This document shows positions 18,931-27,975 of a DNA stretch of 64,000 bases, in pieces. Position numbers and translations under genes: made by a program. Positions within the stretch are counted from its first letter, which is position 1; every line of letters starts with the position of its first letter. Origin of the DNA: Pseudomonas fulva. Lineage in GTDB: Bacteria > Pseudomonadota > Gammaproteobacteria > Pseudomonadales > Pseudomonadaceae. The notes below the pieces were generated by a model. That model was not told the origin of the DNA. It searched no databases and saw only the letters and a program-made list of their open reading frames with translations. The stretch spans positions 4,340,001-4,404,000 of the forward strand of contig NZ_CP082928.1 in assembly GCF_023517795.1 (NCBI RefSeq), written 5' to 3'.

Positions 18931-20967
18931 CTCGAAACCAGACACGTTGCCGAGCTCTGGAATCGAAGGCGCGCTACCTGCAGATATGACGGCATCCTTG
19001 TACGGAGCGAACCGCTCATTGACCCGCTGTATGAGTGCAGGAATTTTCTGCTCGTCATCAGTCCTTTCATCGAAATCCTTCATCTGCAGAAAAATTAGTC
19101 CGGAGTTTTGTGCCCGTCCTGCGAAGCTGAAACCATTGACCTCCCATGTAGATTGAACGATGTCTTTTTCGTCATTACGCAAGTAGTTGCTTATATCCTT
19201 GAGAACCTCCGCCGTGCGCTCCTGTGTTGCACCCACAGGCGTTTTTACGATGACGAACATCGTTCCCTGATCCTCATCAGGAAGAAAGGAGGTTGGCAAG
19301 CGCATGAACATAAAGACAACAGCGGCAAGGAGTAGGGCGTAAAGCATCATCGTCCGCAAAGGGTGTCGGATGATGCTTTTCACGCCCCCGTCATACTTGA
19401 TCTGGCTCCGTTCGAATGTCCGGTTGAACCAGCCGAAGAATCCTGTCTTGGCTTGGTGATCATGCGAAAGAGGCTTCAGGATGGTCGCGCACAGCGCGGG
19501 AGTAAGGATCAGCGCCGCGAAAACGGAAAGCGCCATGGCAACAACAATGGTTAGAGAAAACTGCCTGTAGATGACCCCGACCGAGCCGCCCGAAAACGCC
19601 ACCGGGATGAATACAGCTGCAAGCACCACACCGATGCCCACAAGGGCTCCGGTAATCTGTCCCATCGCTTTGCGGGTTGCTTCGCGCGGCCCCAGGCCTT
19701 CTTCGGCCATGATCCGCTCGACGTTCTCCACGACGACAATCGCGTCATCGACCAGAAGTCCGATCGCAAGCACGAGTCCGAACATGGAAAGCGTATTGAT
19801 CGAGAATCCTGCAACTGCCATCGCAGCGAACGTGCCGAGCAGTACGACCGGAACCGTGATTGTGGGAATGAGCGTCGCCCGGAAGTTCTGGAGAAACAGG
19901 TACATCACCAAAAACACCAGGACAATGCCTTCGATGAGGGTGCTGAGCACCCCAAGGATCGACTCGGTTACGAAAGGCGTAGTGTCATAGGGGTACTGGG
20001 CAATCATTCCGGGGTGGAAGAACGGTTCGAGCTCAGTGATCCGCTCTCTGACTGCTTCTGCCACGTTCAGTGCATTGGCTCCGGTCGCGAGCTGGATCCC
20101 AATTGCGGCTGCAGGCTGCCCGTTGTATTCGGTTCGATAATTATAGTTTTCACCACCAAGCTCAACCGACCCTACATCTCGGATTCTGACTTGAGATCCA
20201 TCCGGATTGACCTTCAGCAGGATGTTGCCGAACTCTGTGGGTATACGGAGCAGGGTTGCTTCGGTAATGGTTGCCTGGAGCATCTGCCCCTCTAAAGAGG
20301 GCGTTCCGCCCAGCGAGCCGCCAGCGATTTGGACGTTCTGCGCGGTGATCGCATCCGTCACATCGGTCGCGTTCAGCTTGTAGTTATTGAGCTTGGAGGC
20401 ATCGAGCCACACACGCATCGCAAACTGCGAACCAAAGAGGCGAACAGTGCCTACGCCATCCAGGCGGCTTAGTGGATCTTGGACATTGGCTGCCAGGTAA
20501 TTCGCAAGCGCGTCGCGACTCATGCTGCCGTCTTCGGACACAAAGCCAATAGCGAGAAGCATGTTGTTACTGGACTTGGTGACCGAAAGGCCGCTCTGCT
20601 GGACACTCGCCGGCAACTGCGGGGTGGCCAGTTGGAGCTTGTTCTGCACCTGCACCTGCGCAATGTCGGGATTGGTTCCTGGGGCGAAGGTCAGCGTGAT
20701 TTCGGCGGTACCGAAATCGTCGCTTGTAGAGGACAGGTAAAGCAGGTGGTCGAGGCCACGCATCTGCTGTTCGATTACCTGAGTCACGGTGTTCTCGACA
20801 GTGCTCGCAGAGGCGCCGGGATAATTCGCTTGAATCTGGACGGTGGGAGGGGCGATGACGGGGTACTGGGACACAGGCATTGTGAAAATTGCGCCTATGC
20901 CCGTCAGCATCAAGATGATGGCCAACACCCACGCGAATATCGGTCGATCGATGAAGAAATTAGCCAT
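18931..20967 (-). pseudogene. RND efflux permease (AcrB/MexB type), N-terminal two thirds, truncated by IS30
   Basis: From the ATG at 20967 the protein starts [17 protein letters not shown], the classical AcrB/MexB beginning, and carries [12 protein letters not shown] and the TM4 motif [13 protein letters not shown] with Asp407 and Asp408 at the same positions as AcrB. Native sequence runs to about residue 679 (GNVSGFE), then enters the IS and stops at 18895 after a foreign tail. Loss of the C-terminal half removes five membrane helices, so the pump cannot work. The fusion protein gene lies 35 bp upstream in the same direction. Confidence 0.92.
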
Positions 20968-21001
20968 GCGGTAGGGGCTCTTTATTCAATTCTGAGAAGA
21001 C

Positions 21002-22204
21002 CTAGGAGGCGGAGCCGAGGCGTGGGCCGCTTTCATCAGGTGTAGAGTCAGCTGCCGTAGATTGCGCAAGCTCGGCGGGAACGGCCTCGACCACTGCGCC
21101 AGGGCGGACTTTGTCTGTTCCCTGAACGATTACTCGATCACCAGGGCTCAGCCCGCCAGTAACGATCCAGTCAGCTCCTCGCGTCCCGGAAGTGGTGAGC
21201 ACCGTTTGAGAGACCTTGTTGTCAGCGCCGACGAGCAATGCAACCGGCTGACCGGCCTGGTTGTGTGTGACCCCTACTTGGGGCACGAGCATCGCGGTGT
21301 TGTTGGTGCCTTCGTGTAAGCGAGCCCGGACGAACATACCTGGCAGCAGAACGTTGTCCTTGTTGGGGAACACCGCCCTTACCGTTACCGATCCTGTCCC
21401 TTGGTCGACGCTGACGTCAGAGAACTGCAGCTTCCCTTGCTGGCCGTAAACTTTGCCGTTCTCAAGCGTCAGCTCGACCTCGGCAGCGTCCTCGCCTTGG
21501 GACTGAATCCTGCCTTCCTGAATATCGATTCGAAGCTTCAGGCCCGCAGCACTGGATTGAGTTAGATCGACATACATGGAATCAAGCTGCTGCACGGTGG
21601 TCATCAGGGTTGCGCCGTTTGCCTGTACGTAGGCGCCTGGCGTGACCTCTGACAGGCCGATGCGGCCGCTAATCGGCGAGACAACGTTGGTGTAGCTCAA
21701 ATCGATCTGTGCTCGTTCCACATCCGCTTTGGCGGCAGAGACATCAGCGGCAGCCTTGCCCTGATTGGCGAGGGCATTGTCATAGTCCTGCTGACTGATA
21801 GCCCGGCCGGCGACCAGCAATTCATACCGATCAAGCTGCGCTTTCTGGGCGACCAGATTGGCCTCGGCCCGAGCTAATGCGGCTTTCGAACTGTTCAACG
21901 CCGCGATATAAGGGGCTGGATCAATCTTGTAGAGCAGTTGACCTGCTTGGACGTTGGCCCCTTCAGTGAACTCCCTGCGTAAGACGATTCCGTCCACACG
22001 GGCCCTGACCTGGGAAACCAGGTAAGCGTTTGTTCGCCCTGACAGATCGCTGTACACCGGCACTGGGCTAGCGGCCACCGTGATGACACCAACCTCGAAT
22101 GGCGCGGGAGGCTTCGATACGGTTTGGTCATCGCATCCAGCTAGGGCTATAAGCAGCCAGAACACTGCGCTAGCTGCAACAGTACTAAACCTAAGCTCGT
22201 ACAT
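21002..22204 (-). CDS. RND membrane fusion lipoprotein (AcrA/MexA type)
   Basis: The 400-residue product from the ATG at 22204 (AGAGG 7 bases upstream) has a lipoprotein signal ending LIALAGCDD, lipoyl half-motifs (VSQVRARVDGIVLRR and YTNVVSPISGRIG), an alpha-hairpin at about 95-165 and the beta-barrel/membrane-proximal parts (PGMFVRARL, PGDRVIVQGTDKVRPG). It is the normal partner of the permease at 20967, which is broken by IS30; the gene itself is intact. No outer-membrane factor gene follows, so the pump would have borrowed an OprM-like channel. Confidence 0.9.
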   Translation of the reverse strand: MYELRFSTVAASAVFWLLIALAGCDDQTVSKPPAPFEVGVITVAASPVPVYSDLSGRTNAYLVSQVRARVDGIVLRREFTEGANVQAGQLLYKIDPAPYIAALNSSKAALARAEANLVAQKAQLDRYELLVAGRAISQQDYDNALANQGKAAADVSAAKADVERAQIDLSYTNVVSPISGRIGLSEVTPGAYVQANGATLMTTVQQLDSMYVDLTQSSAAGLKLRIDIQEGRIQSQGEDAAEVELTLENGKVYGQQGKLQFSDVSVDQGTGSVTVRAVFPNKDNVLLPGMFVRARLHEGTNNTAMLVPQVGVTHNQAGQPVALLVGADNKVSQTVLTTSGTRGADWIVTGGLSPGDRVIVQGTDKVRPGAVVEAVPAELAQSTAADSTPDESGPRLGSAS

Positions 22205-22430
22205 TCCGTACCTCTGACTGTAGTTGTGAAGCGCTAAGCATTGGTAGAAGGGTTCGTTATGCCAATACAACGGCTCGATGCCCGCAGTTACACGCAAATG
22301 CTTCTCGCGAGAAACACTTGACCTGATGAAAACTGACAGAACAAAAGACCTAATCGATTGTGGTTTCTTACTCTTAGACGCTGGCCTGAAACAGAGCAGG
22401 CAGTAAGGTCATAGTTTTTATGATTAAGGA

Positions 22431-23546
22431 TTATTGTTTAGGGCGCAGGGTGAACTCGGTGATTTCGGACGGAACGCCTAAGCGTATCGGGAAGCCTATC
22501 CACAGCCCAGTGCCATTACTAACGTAAAGCTTCATCCCATTAACCTCATAGTCACGGGATACGAAACCTTCGTTGGCAGGCCCGGCCAGGAACCTCAGAA
22601 ATCGAATCATTCCGCCATGTGTATGGCCTGAGAGTTGAACATCTACACCGGCTGCAGCATTGGCTATAGAACCTTCGGGTCGATGGCTTAACAGAATGGT
22701 CGGAGCATCGGTAGGGGCGCCATCTAACGCTCGCTCCAGATCTGGGCCGTTAAAATCGTAATTAGTGGCCGCTGCGTCAGTCACGCCAGCTATCAGCAAG
22801 TCAGATGTGTTGGGGCGAAGCACCATGTGCTCGTTGGTCAGCATCTTTATTCCAAGCGACTCAAACTTAGGTGCCCACTGTGTATAGTCGAAGTAGTACT
22901 CATGGTTGCCTGGAATTCCAATGACCCCATTTGGCGAATGAAGATCACCCAGAGGAGCGACGTCCAGCTCGCGAGCAGCAACAGAACCATCAATCAAATC
23001 GCCAGTGATTACGATCAGATCTGGCGATAGCTCATTCGTGCGTTCTACGACACCGCGTACCCATGGAGCCTGAAAAATTCGGCTTATATGAAGGTCAGTT
23101 AACTGGACAAAGCGAAAGCCATCGAGATCGGGTGGAAGTCCACTTATCTCCAGCTCGACTCTGTGAACCTCAGGAAGCTGCACCGCCTGGTATACCCCTA
23201 AAGCGGCTGCTAAAGACGCTGCACAAGCGGCACTAAGACGAACTCCTGTACCCAGTTTCCTATGTATAGCCCGGCTGGTCGCAAAAAATCCTAAGAGGAG
23301 GATAAAATCACTGATGATTGTAAAGATGAAAAGTAAAGCAAACGAGCAGAATAACCAGCCAAGCGCAACAACTGCGGCATAAGGCAGCTCGGGTGACCAC
23401 ATGTTTCCAAACACAAGCTCTGTAATAAAGTGATATTTGGCAGCAAATAGAATGAAGATGCCAAGGAGAACACGCTTGCCGAGTGATATCGGCAGTGGAT
23501 AAACAAACCGTACGGCAACGTATAGAAATGCAATTGTCGTATACAT
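22431..23546 (-). CDS. Membrane-anchored metallophosphoesterase
   Basis: The 371-residue protein has about four membrane segments in its first 120 residues, then a calcineurin-like phosphoesterase domain (about 145-340). All metal-binding blocks are visible: QLTDLHIS (D-x-H), VITGDLID (GD), GIPGNHEYY (GNHE), LLSHRPEG and LSGHTHGG (GHTH). This is the YaeI/YkuE-like group, which acts on membrane-linked phosphoesters or pyrophosphates; the substrate here is unknown. The C-terminal block LYVSNGTGLWIGFPIRLGVP is repeated in a decayed copy at 33310-33745. Confidence 0.88.
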   Translation of the reverse strand: MYTTIAFLYVAVRFVYPLPISLGKRVLLGIFILFAAKYHFITELVFGNMWSPELPYAAVVALGWLFCSFALLFIFTIISDFILLLGFFATSRAIHRKLGTGVRLSAACAASLAAALGVYQAVQLPEVHRVELEISGLPPDLDGFRFVQLTDLHISRIFQAPWVRGVVERTNELSPDLIVITGDLIDGSVAARELDVAPLGDLHSPNGVIGIPGNHEYYFDYTQWAPKFESLGIKMLTNEHMVLRPNTSDLLIAGVTDAAATNYDFNGPDLERALDGAPTDAPTILLSHRPEGSIANAAAGVDVQLSGHTHGGMIRFLRFLAGPANEGFVSRDYEVNGMKLYVSNGTGLWIGFPIRLGVPSEITEFTLRPKQ

Positions 23547-24091
23547 GGTTATCTCTTCATCAGCCTGTCGGTGTAGATAGGGTCATTTGATCCGCGCAAA
23601 GTGATCATCTCTGAGCAAGATTTCATAATACCCAGTGGGTCTGGATATGATCGTTTAGTAGAGTTGCACGTCGCCATGAATAGCGCTCATCAGTGCTGAC
23701 ACCCTATTTCAGGGGCTTTGCGCCTGTGGATGCTGCAAGATCCGCAAAATTCGACAACTTTTGTAACCTAACCCCGATGAGCCGGCCGGAGGAAAACCGT
23801 CTCACAGCGGCGTTGAGTAAAGTTCACTGTTAGATGCTGGTAAGCCGACTCAGTAATCGTTTGAGCGTTGAGTTCTGAGGGACGTGTTTTTACAGGTTCA
23901 GTGGCTTTTCAGGTTTGGTGCCCAAGATCCAATTGATGCCATGGTGCATTGACGCCCGTCATCGATCCAGCTTTAACGGTTTGACCTAGAATTTAGTTCT
24001 GCGGCAAGTATCTCTGTTAGATCGCTTGCCGCAGAACCAGGCGCTTCTTTTTTTAGGATCTTGAAATCACATACGTCATCGCGGTTGGGTT
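23547..24091. other. Spacer of about 545 bp between phosphoesterase and SDR genes
   Basis: No gene-like frame is present. It should contain the promoter of the minus-strand phosphoesterase gene (near 23550-23650) and the 3' end signals of the SDR gene (hairpin at 23997-24036). The rest shows no recognisable feature. Confidence 0.5.
23997..24036 (-). terminator. Strong 12-bp hairpin after the SDR gene
   Basis: TTCTGCGGCAAG (23997-24008) pairs perfectly with CTTGCCGCAGAA (24025-24036) over 12 bp with a 16-nt loop. It lies 56 bp downstream of the minus-strand SDR stop. A T-run (TTCTTTTTTT) exists only on the plus-strand side, so its orientation as terminator is uncertain. Confidence 0.5.
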
Positions 24092-24877
24092 TTAGCTATC
24101 AATTCTCACGTTCTGTGCGTGCCGTGCGGCTTTCACGGTTTCCGGAGTCGTTCTGTTTTCAATAACTCGTTGCTTTGTATGGTCGTCGCCGCCAACCACA
24201 TGGTCGATGTCGTTCATTAGCGCCTCGAAACCTTGTCTGGCGACTTCCGTTTTATCGTTTTTCTTCGCTCTGCCAATAGGGCTGTTGGACATGCCAGCAT
24301 TTTTGTGGAAGTCGCTATCCGTTGCTCCTGGTAGCAACGCCGTGACCGTCACGCCTGTGTCCCGAAGTTCTTCACGCAATGATTCGGCGAAGGAAAATCC
24401 GAATGCCTTTGACGGGCCGTACACCGTCTCGTAAGGAGTAGGCTGTGTAGCTGATACAGACGATGTAACCAATATTTTTCCGTGTTTATTGGCAACCATG
24501 TGTTGAACAACACGCTTGGCAAGGTGCACCGTCCCAGTGATATTGATTGCGATCTGTTTGAATTCATCTTCCAGGCTATTTTCTACGAATGCTCCGCCAA
24601 TCGCGATTCCTACATTGAGCGCGGCAGCGTCAAGAGGCCGATTCAGCGTTAAGAAAAACTGCCACAAACCTTCAACGCCTTCGTACGTCGATGCGTCTGC
24701 GCGATGACTAAAGCAGTTAACACCCAAGGCTTTAACTTCTTCAGTTGCTTTATGAATTTTTTCACTTGACCCTGAGATAATCACATCGTAATTGTTAAGT
24801 GCGAATTGCTTGGCGAGCTCCAGGCCAATTCCGGACGATGAGCCGGTCACAAGCGCTAGGGGGCGTTGAGTCGTCAT
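24092..24877 (-). CDS. Short-chain dehydrogenase/reductase (paralogue 2)
   Basis: The 261-residue product from the ATG at 24877 (GGAG 8 bases upstream) has TGSSSGIG, the variant LNVG instead of NNAG, VTSSVSATQPTPYE and the catalytic YGPSK. It closely matches the gene at 14552-15334 along its whole length, including the KKNDKTEVARQG and VVGGDD blocks, so the two are duplicates or were acquired together. Base composition is lower in GC than in core genes. An open frame extends 29 codons upstream but has no ribosome site. Confidence 0.88.
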   Translation of the reverse strand: MTTQRPLALVTGSSSGIGLELAKQFALNNYDVIISGSSEKIHKATEEVKALGVNCFSHRADASTYEGVEGLWQFFLTLNRPLDAAALNVGIAIGGAFVENSLEDEFKQIAINITGTVHLAKRVVQHMVANKHGKILVTSSVSATQPTPYETVYGPSKAFGFSFAESLREELRDTGVTVTALLPGATDSDFHKNAGMSNSPIGRAKKNDKTEVARQGFEALMNDIDHVVGGDDHTKQRVIENRTTPETVKAARHAQNVRIDS

Positions 24878-25267
24878 GTTGTATTCTCCACATGCATATA
24901 AGTGAGTGATGTATCGCACAGCAGGCGAGGTCGCAGACCTTATGGTTTTGTTCGTGGAGATCACTTTAATCTCCGGTCACGTCATACCCATTCGATCAAC
25001 GTGAAATACAGCTTTTAAGACGCTGCGTAGTGCTATAGGTACTATGATGGTTCCTCAATGCCGCCTTGTCTGATTCTCAACATTGTTCTGCGCGCCATTG
25101 TTTGTGTGGCTCGCGCAATGTGGAAAATGGGCAGCTAAATATTCAACCTATCCGATCAATACCTTTGGATACGCCGCCGTCACTTACGCATTGAGTTTTT
25201 AACTTGTGGTGGAAGGTAGGCGGACAGAGCTCTCTGCCCGCAACTACCTCGATTTTCAGTTTTCCGA
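24878..25267. other. Spacer of about 390 bp
   Basis: This AT-richer stretch lies between the 5' end of SDR paralogue 2 and the 3' end of the FG-GAP gene. It must contain the SDR promoter. No gene, repeat or clear terminator is visible. Confidence 0.45.
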
Positions 25268-26608
25268 TTACTGCGCCGGCTCTAAATGAGGCACAGCAGG
25301 AAGCGACGACAGATACCCATCTTTATCAGTTAGAAGCAGTCGTGCCTGGGTTCCCCAACCTCCGACCAAAACATCGGTCTTACCGTCACCGTCGAGATCG
25401 CCTTGCCCCATGCTCCAGCTGCGCCCAACCGTTATTCCCGGGACAGCCTCGAGGGTTACATCTTTGAAATGGCCCTTGCCGTCGTTTTGCCACGCCCGCA
25501 GCTGCAAGGGAACGAACCCAGGAACCTGAATAGCTCCGACGAGCAGGTCTGGAGCACCATCACCATTGAAGTCTACGACTGTGCCCGCCCAGCTTGAGAA
25601 ACGATGAGATGGAAGGCGTTCCTCCGTCTCATCTCGAAAACGGCCATTGCCGTCATTTACCAGGAGCCTTGTTTGTGGATCTTTATCCCAACCGAAGTTG
25701 TTGCTGGTGATGTTGCAAAACACGATGTCATTGTGACCGTCTTGATTGACGTCTAAGACATGTACCTCGCGAGTTTCCATAGGCACCAGCAGCTCGAGAC
25801 GATCCGAGGCATCTGTAAATCGGCCTTTGCCATCGTTGAGCAGCAGGCGATTTGGATGCGCTGGGCTAGCAAGAACCATGTCGAGATCGCCGTCTCCATC
25901 CATATCGGCCAACGCGACACTTTCAGTCTGATCATCCGTCTTGGGCAGGTGTGTCTCGGTCGCATTGATGAAATGGCCTGGCCGCTTGGCGTCGTTAATG
26001 AACAGCAAATTGCGCGCAGGCTTTATCCCTGCGTCTGGCCCGTAGCCCAGCTCGCCAGTGCTTCCTATGACGATGTCCGGTAGCCCGTCTCCATTAACGT
26101 CGCCGATTGCCAGCCCATTGCCCTGACTGGTTGCTGGTAGGCGGTCGGTCGCATCAGTGAAGCCGCCTTTCCCGTCGCCCAGAAACAACTGATGGTACTC
26201 ATCCGATTCAGCGACAAACACGACATCCATGTTGCCGTCACCATTGAGATCAGCAGCGCGCACATGTTCGCTGTCGTGCATCCGTGTGCCGAAGGCATCG
26301 GGTTTATAGGTCAATCGACCGCTTCCATCATTCAAATACAGACGATTCACCCCGAGTTCGACAGACACTACGACGTCCAGGTCTCCATCCTTGTCGACAT
26401 CGATGAACACTGAGTCTGTTGCATGCAGGCTCGGCGCTAACGGGACGTGTGTCGCCGTCGCATCAACGAAGAACGCTGATGGCTTTTCAGGTATGAGCGC
26501 AAACGCATCTCTTGCGGGATCTCGAACTGCCTCTTGAGCCGAGACAGCGACCGCCCCGAGGCAGCCTGACGCCACCAGTGCGAATTTTCTTTTGAAGTGA
26601 TGAATCAT
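25268..26608 (-). CDS. Secreted FG-GAP/VCBS seven-repeat beta-propeller protein
   Basis: The 446-residue product has a signal peptide (residues 1-24, cleavage after VSA) and then seven calcium-type Dx[DN]xDGxxD loops at about residues 70, 120, 170, 235, 286, 346 and 404 (for example DVDKDGDLD, DLNGDGNMD, DVNGDGLPD, DMDGDGDLD, DVNQDGHND, DFNGDGAPD, DLDGDGKTD). Seven regular FG-GAP repeats predict a closed seven-bladed propeller in the periplasm or outside the cell. No enzymatic residues or anchoring motifs are seen; a binding or adhesive role is inferred only from the fold. It is divergent from the LysR gene at 26825, with a 15-bp palindrome between them. Confidence 0.85.
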   Translation of the reverse strand: MIHHFKRKFALVASGCLGAVAVSAQEAVRDPARDAFALIPEKPSAFFVDATATHVPLAPSLHATDSVFIDVDKDGDLDVVVSVELGVNRLYLNDGSGRLTYKPDAFGTRMHDSEHVRAADLNGDGNMDVVFVAESDEYHQLFLGDGKGGFTDATDRLPATSQGNGLAIGDVNGDGLPDIVIGSTGELGYGPDAGIKPARNLLFINDAKRPGHFINATETHLPKTDDQTESVALADMDGDGDLDMVLASPAHPNRLLLNDGKGRFTDASDRLELLVPMETREVHVLDVNQDGHNDIVFCNITSNNFGWDKDPQTRLLVNDGNGRFRDETEERLPSHRFSSWAGTVVDFNGDGAPDLLVGAIQVPGFVPLQLRAWQNDGKGHFKDVTLEAVPGITVGRSWSMGQGDLDGDGKTDVLVGGWGTQARLLLTDKDGYLSSLPAVPHLEPAQ

Positions 26609-26713
26609 TGTGATCTACCTCCACCATAGACATGGCCATCGATGACGGCGTGTTGAATTTCATTATGGTGGGAGGGAAGGCGGTTGATTAGGGGCGAAGA
26701 TCGGGATGCAGAT

Positions 26714-26728
26714 ATGACGTTACGTCAT
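26714..26728. promoter_or_regulatory. 15-bp perfect palindrome between FG-GAP and LysR genes
   Basis: ATGACGTTACGTCAT is a perfect palindrome around a central T. It lies 106 bp before the FG-GAP start and 97 bp before the LysR start, the usual place for a LysR-type operator, but its T-N11-A character is only partial. Binding is inferred. Confidence 0.5.
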
Positions 26729-26824
26729 TAATTGATGAGGGATTTCTAAGCGACTGCGACTACTATAAGCTTAGATCAACATTATAAACTGAAATATGTA
26801 ACTAATAATGACGAGTTTTCATTA

Positions 26825-27718
26825 GTGCTTCATGATGAATTGGGCAGCCTGGTCGCCTTTGTCGCTGTCGCTGAAGAGCGCAGTTTCACGCGTGCTGCGG
26901 CTAGGCTCGGCACCTCTCAATCCGCATTGAGCCATAAAATTCGACGACTTGAGGCTCGCCTCGGGATTCGCTTGCTCACCAGGACTACTCGTAGCGTATC
27001 GCCGACCGAAGCTGGTGAAAGACTTTTGCAAACGCTGCGGCCTGCACTGGCGGACATCGGTACTCAACTAGCTGGATTGACTGATTTTCGCGACAAGCCG
27101 GCCGGGACTGTGCGAATCACCAGCGCCGATCATGTAGCAGAAACAATTCTCTGGCCTGCACTTAATCGGCTGCTACCCAATTTTCCGGACATCGCTGTAG
27201 AGGTGAACGTAGATAACGGCTTCGTTGACATCGTTGCCGAGCGCTACGACGCCGGCATCCGATTGGGGCACAACGTTGACAAGGACATGATCGCGGTACC
27301 GATCGGAAGGCCGGAGAGAGTCATCATCGTTGGCTCGCCTGCTTATTTTGCGAAGCGGCCAATCCCTAAGACGCCCGACGACTTATCGACGCATCAGTGC
27401 ATCAATCGTCGGTTCCCCACCCAGGGCTCTCTGGAGGTCTGGAATTTCTGCAAGGATGGCGAGCAAGTCCGGGCCCGCGTATCTGGGCAGCTCGCTTTCA
27501 ATCGACCCGAAATGATTCTAGAAGCCGTTATTTCAGGCTTCGGGTTAGGGCGTATGTTGGAATCGCAGGTGCTCAGGCACGTGGAGGCTGGCCGGCTTGT
27601 CAGGGTGTTGGAGGACTGGTGCCCCGAGCTTCCTGGCTATCACTTGTATTATCCAAGCCGAAATCAGAATACCCCGGCGTTTCAGCTAGTAGTGGATGCG
27701 CTGCGCTTGAAGGGGTAA
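26825..27718 (+). CDS. LysR-family transcriptional regulator
   Basis: The 297-residue product (GTG start) has the N-terminal winged helix-turn-helix (FVAVAEERSFTRAAARLGTSQSALSHKIRRLE) and RLLTRTTRSVSPTEAG, then a periplasmic-binding-like effector domain. It belongs to the CrgA/YafC-type branch, as shown by EVNVDNGFVDIVAERYDAGIRLG. It is divergent from the FG-GAP gene and probably regulates it or the nearby redox genes; the effector is unknown. Confidence 0.9.
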   Translation: MLHDELGSLVAFVAVAEERSFTRAAARLGTSQSALSHKIRRLEARLGIRLLTRTTRSVSPTEAGERLLQTLRPALADIGTQLAGLTDFRDKPAGTVRITSADHVAETILWPALNRLLPNFPDIAVEVNVDNGFVDIVAERYDAGIRLGHNVDKDMIAVPIGRPERVIIVGSPAYFAKRPIPKTPDDLSTHQCINRRFPTQGSLEVWNFCKDGEQVRARVSGQLAFNRPEMILEAVISGFGLGRMLESQVLRHVEAGRLVRVLEDWCPELPGYHLYYPSRNQNTPAFQLVVDALRLKG

Positions 27719-27941
27719 CGGCCGTTTGACGTGGTTGTTAAGGATAGGCTTGGAGATGCGCCTTTTAGAGCTTGAATCATCCTGCATCAGCGCGCGGATA
27801 ACTACCTGTTACTCGGCGGACGCCTTAAAGCTGCCGCACGAAGCAACAGGATCATCCTTCATAAGCCGACCCCAGGATGGCACCTTTGTACCCGCGCCAT
27901 CCTGGATCCTTTCAGCGGCTTCTGCTTGAAGACCGTATCTG

Positions 27942-27967
27942 GCTCCCGTAAGCAATCGGCCGGGAGC
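27942..27967 (-). terminator. Hairpin downstream of the epimerase gene
   Basis: GCTCCCG (27942-27948) pairs with CGGGAGC (27961-27967), 7 bp with a 12-nt loop. It lies just after the minus-strand epimerase stop at 27976. No T-run follows, so confidence is limited. Confidence 0.4.
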
Positions 27968-27975
27968 GGTCACTA

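Noticed and set aside
17695-18936. Flanking GGCGGATTCA / TGAATCCGCC read as a palindromic target of the IS30 element
   Set aside because: These bases are the outer ends of the IS's own terminal repeats; the permease frame aligns with AcrB only if they are removed.
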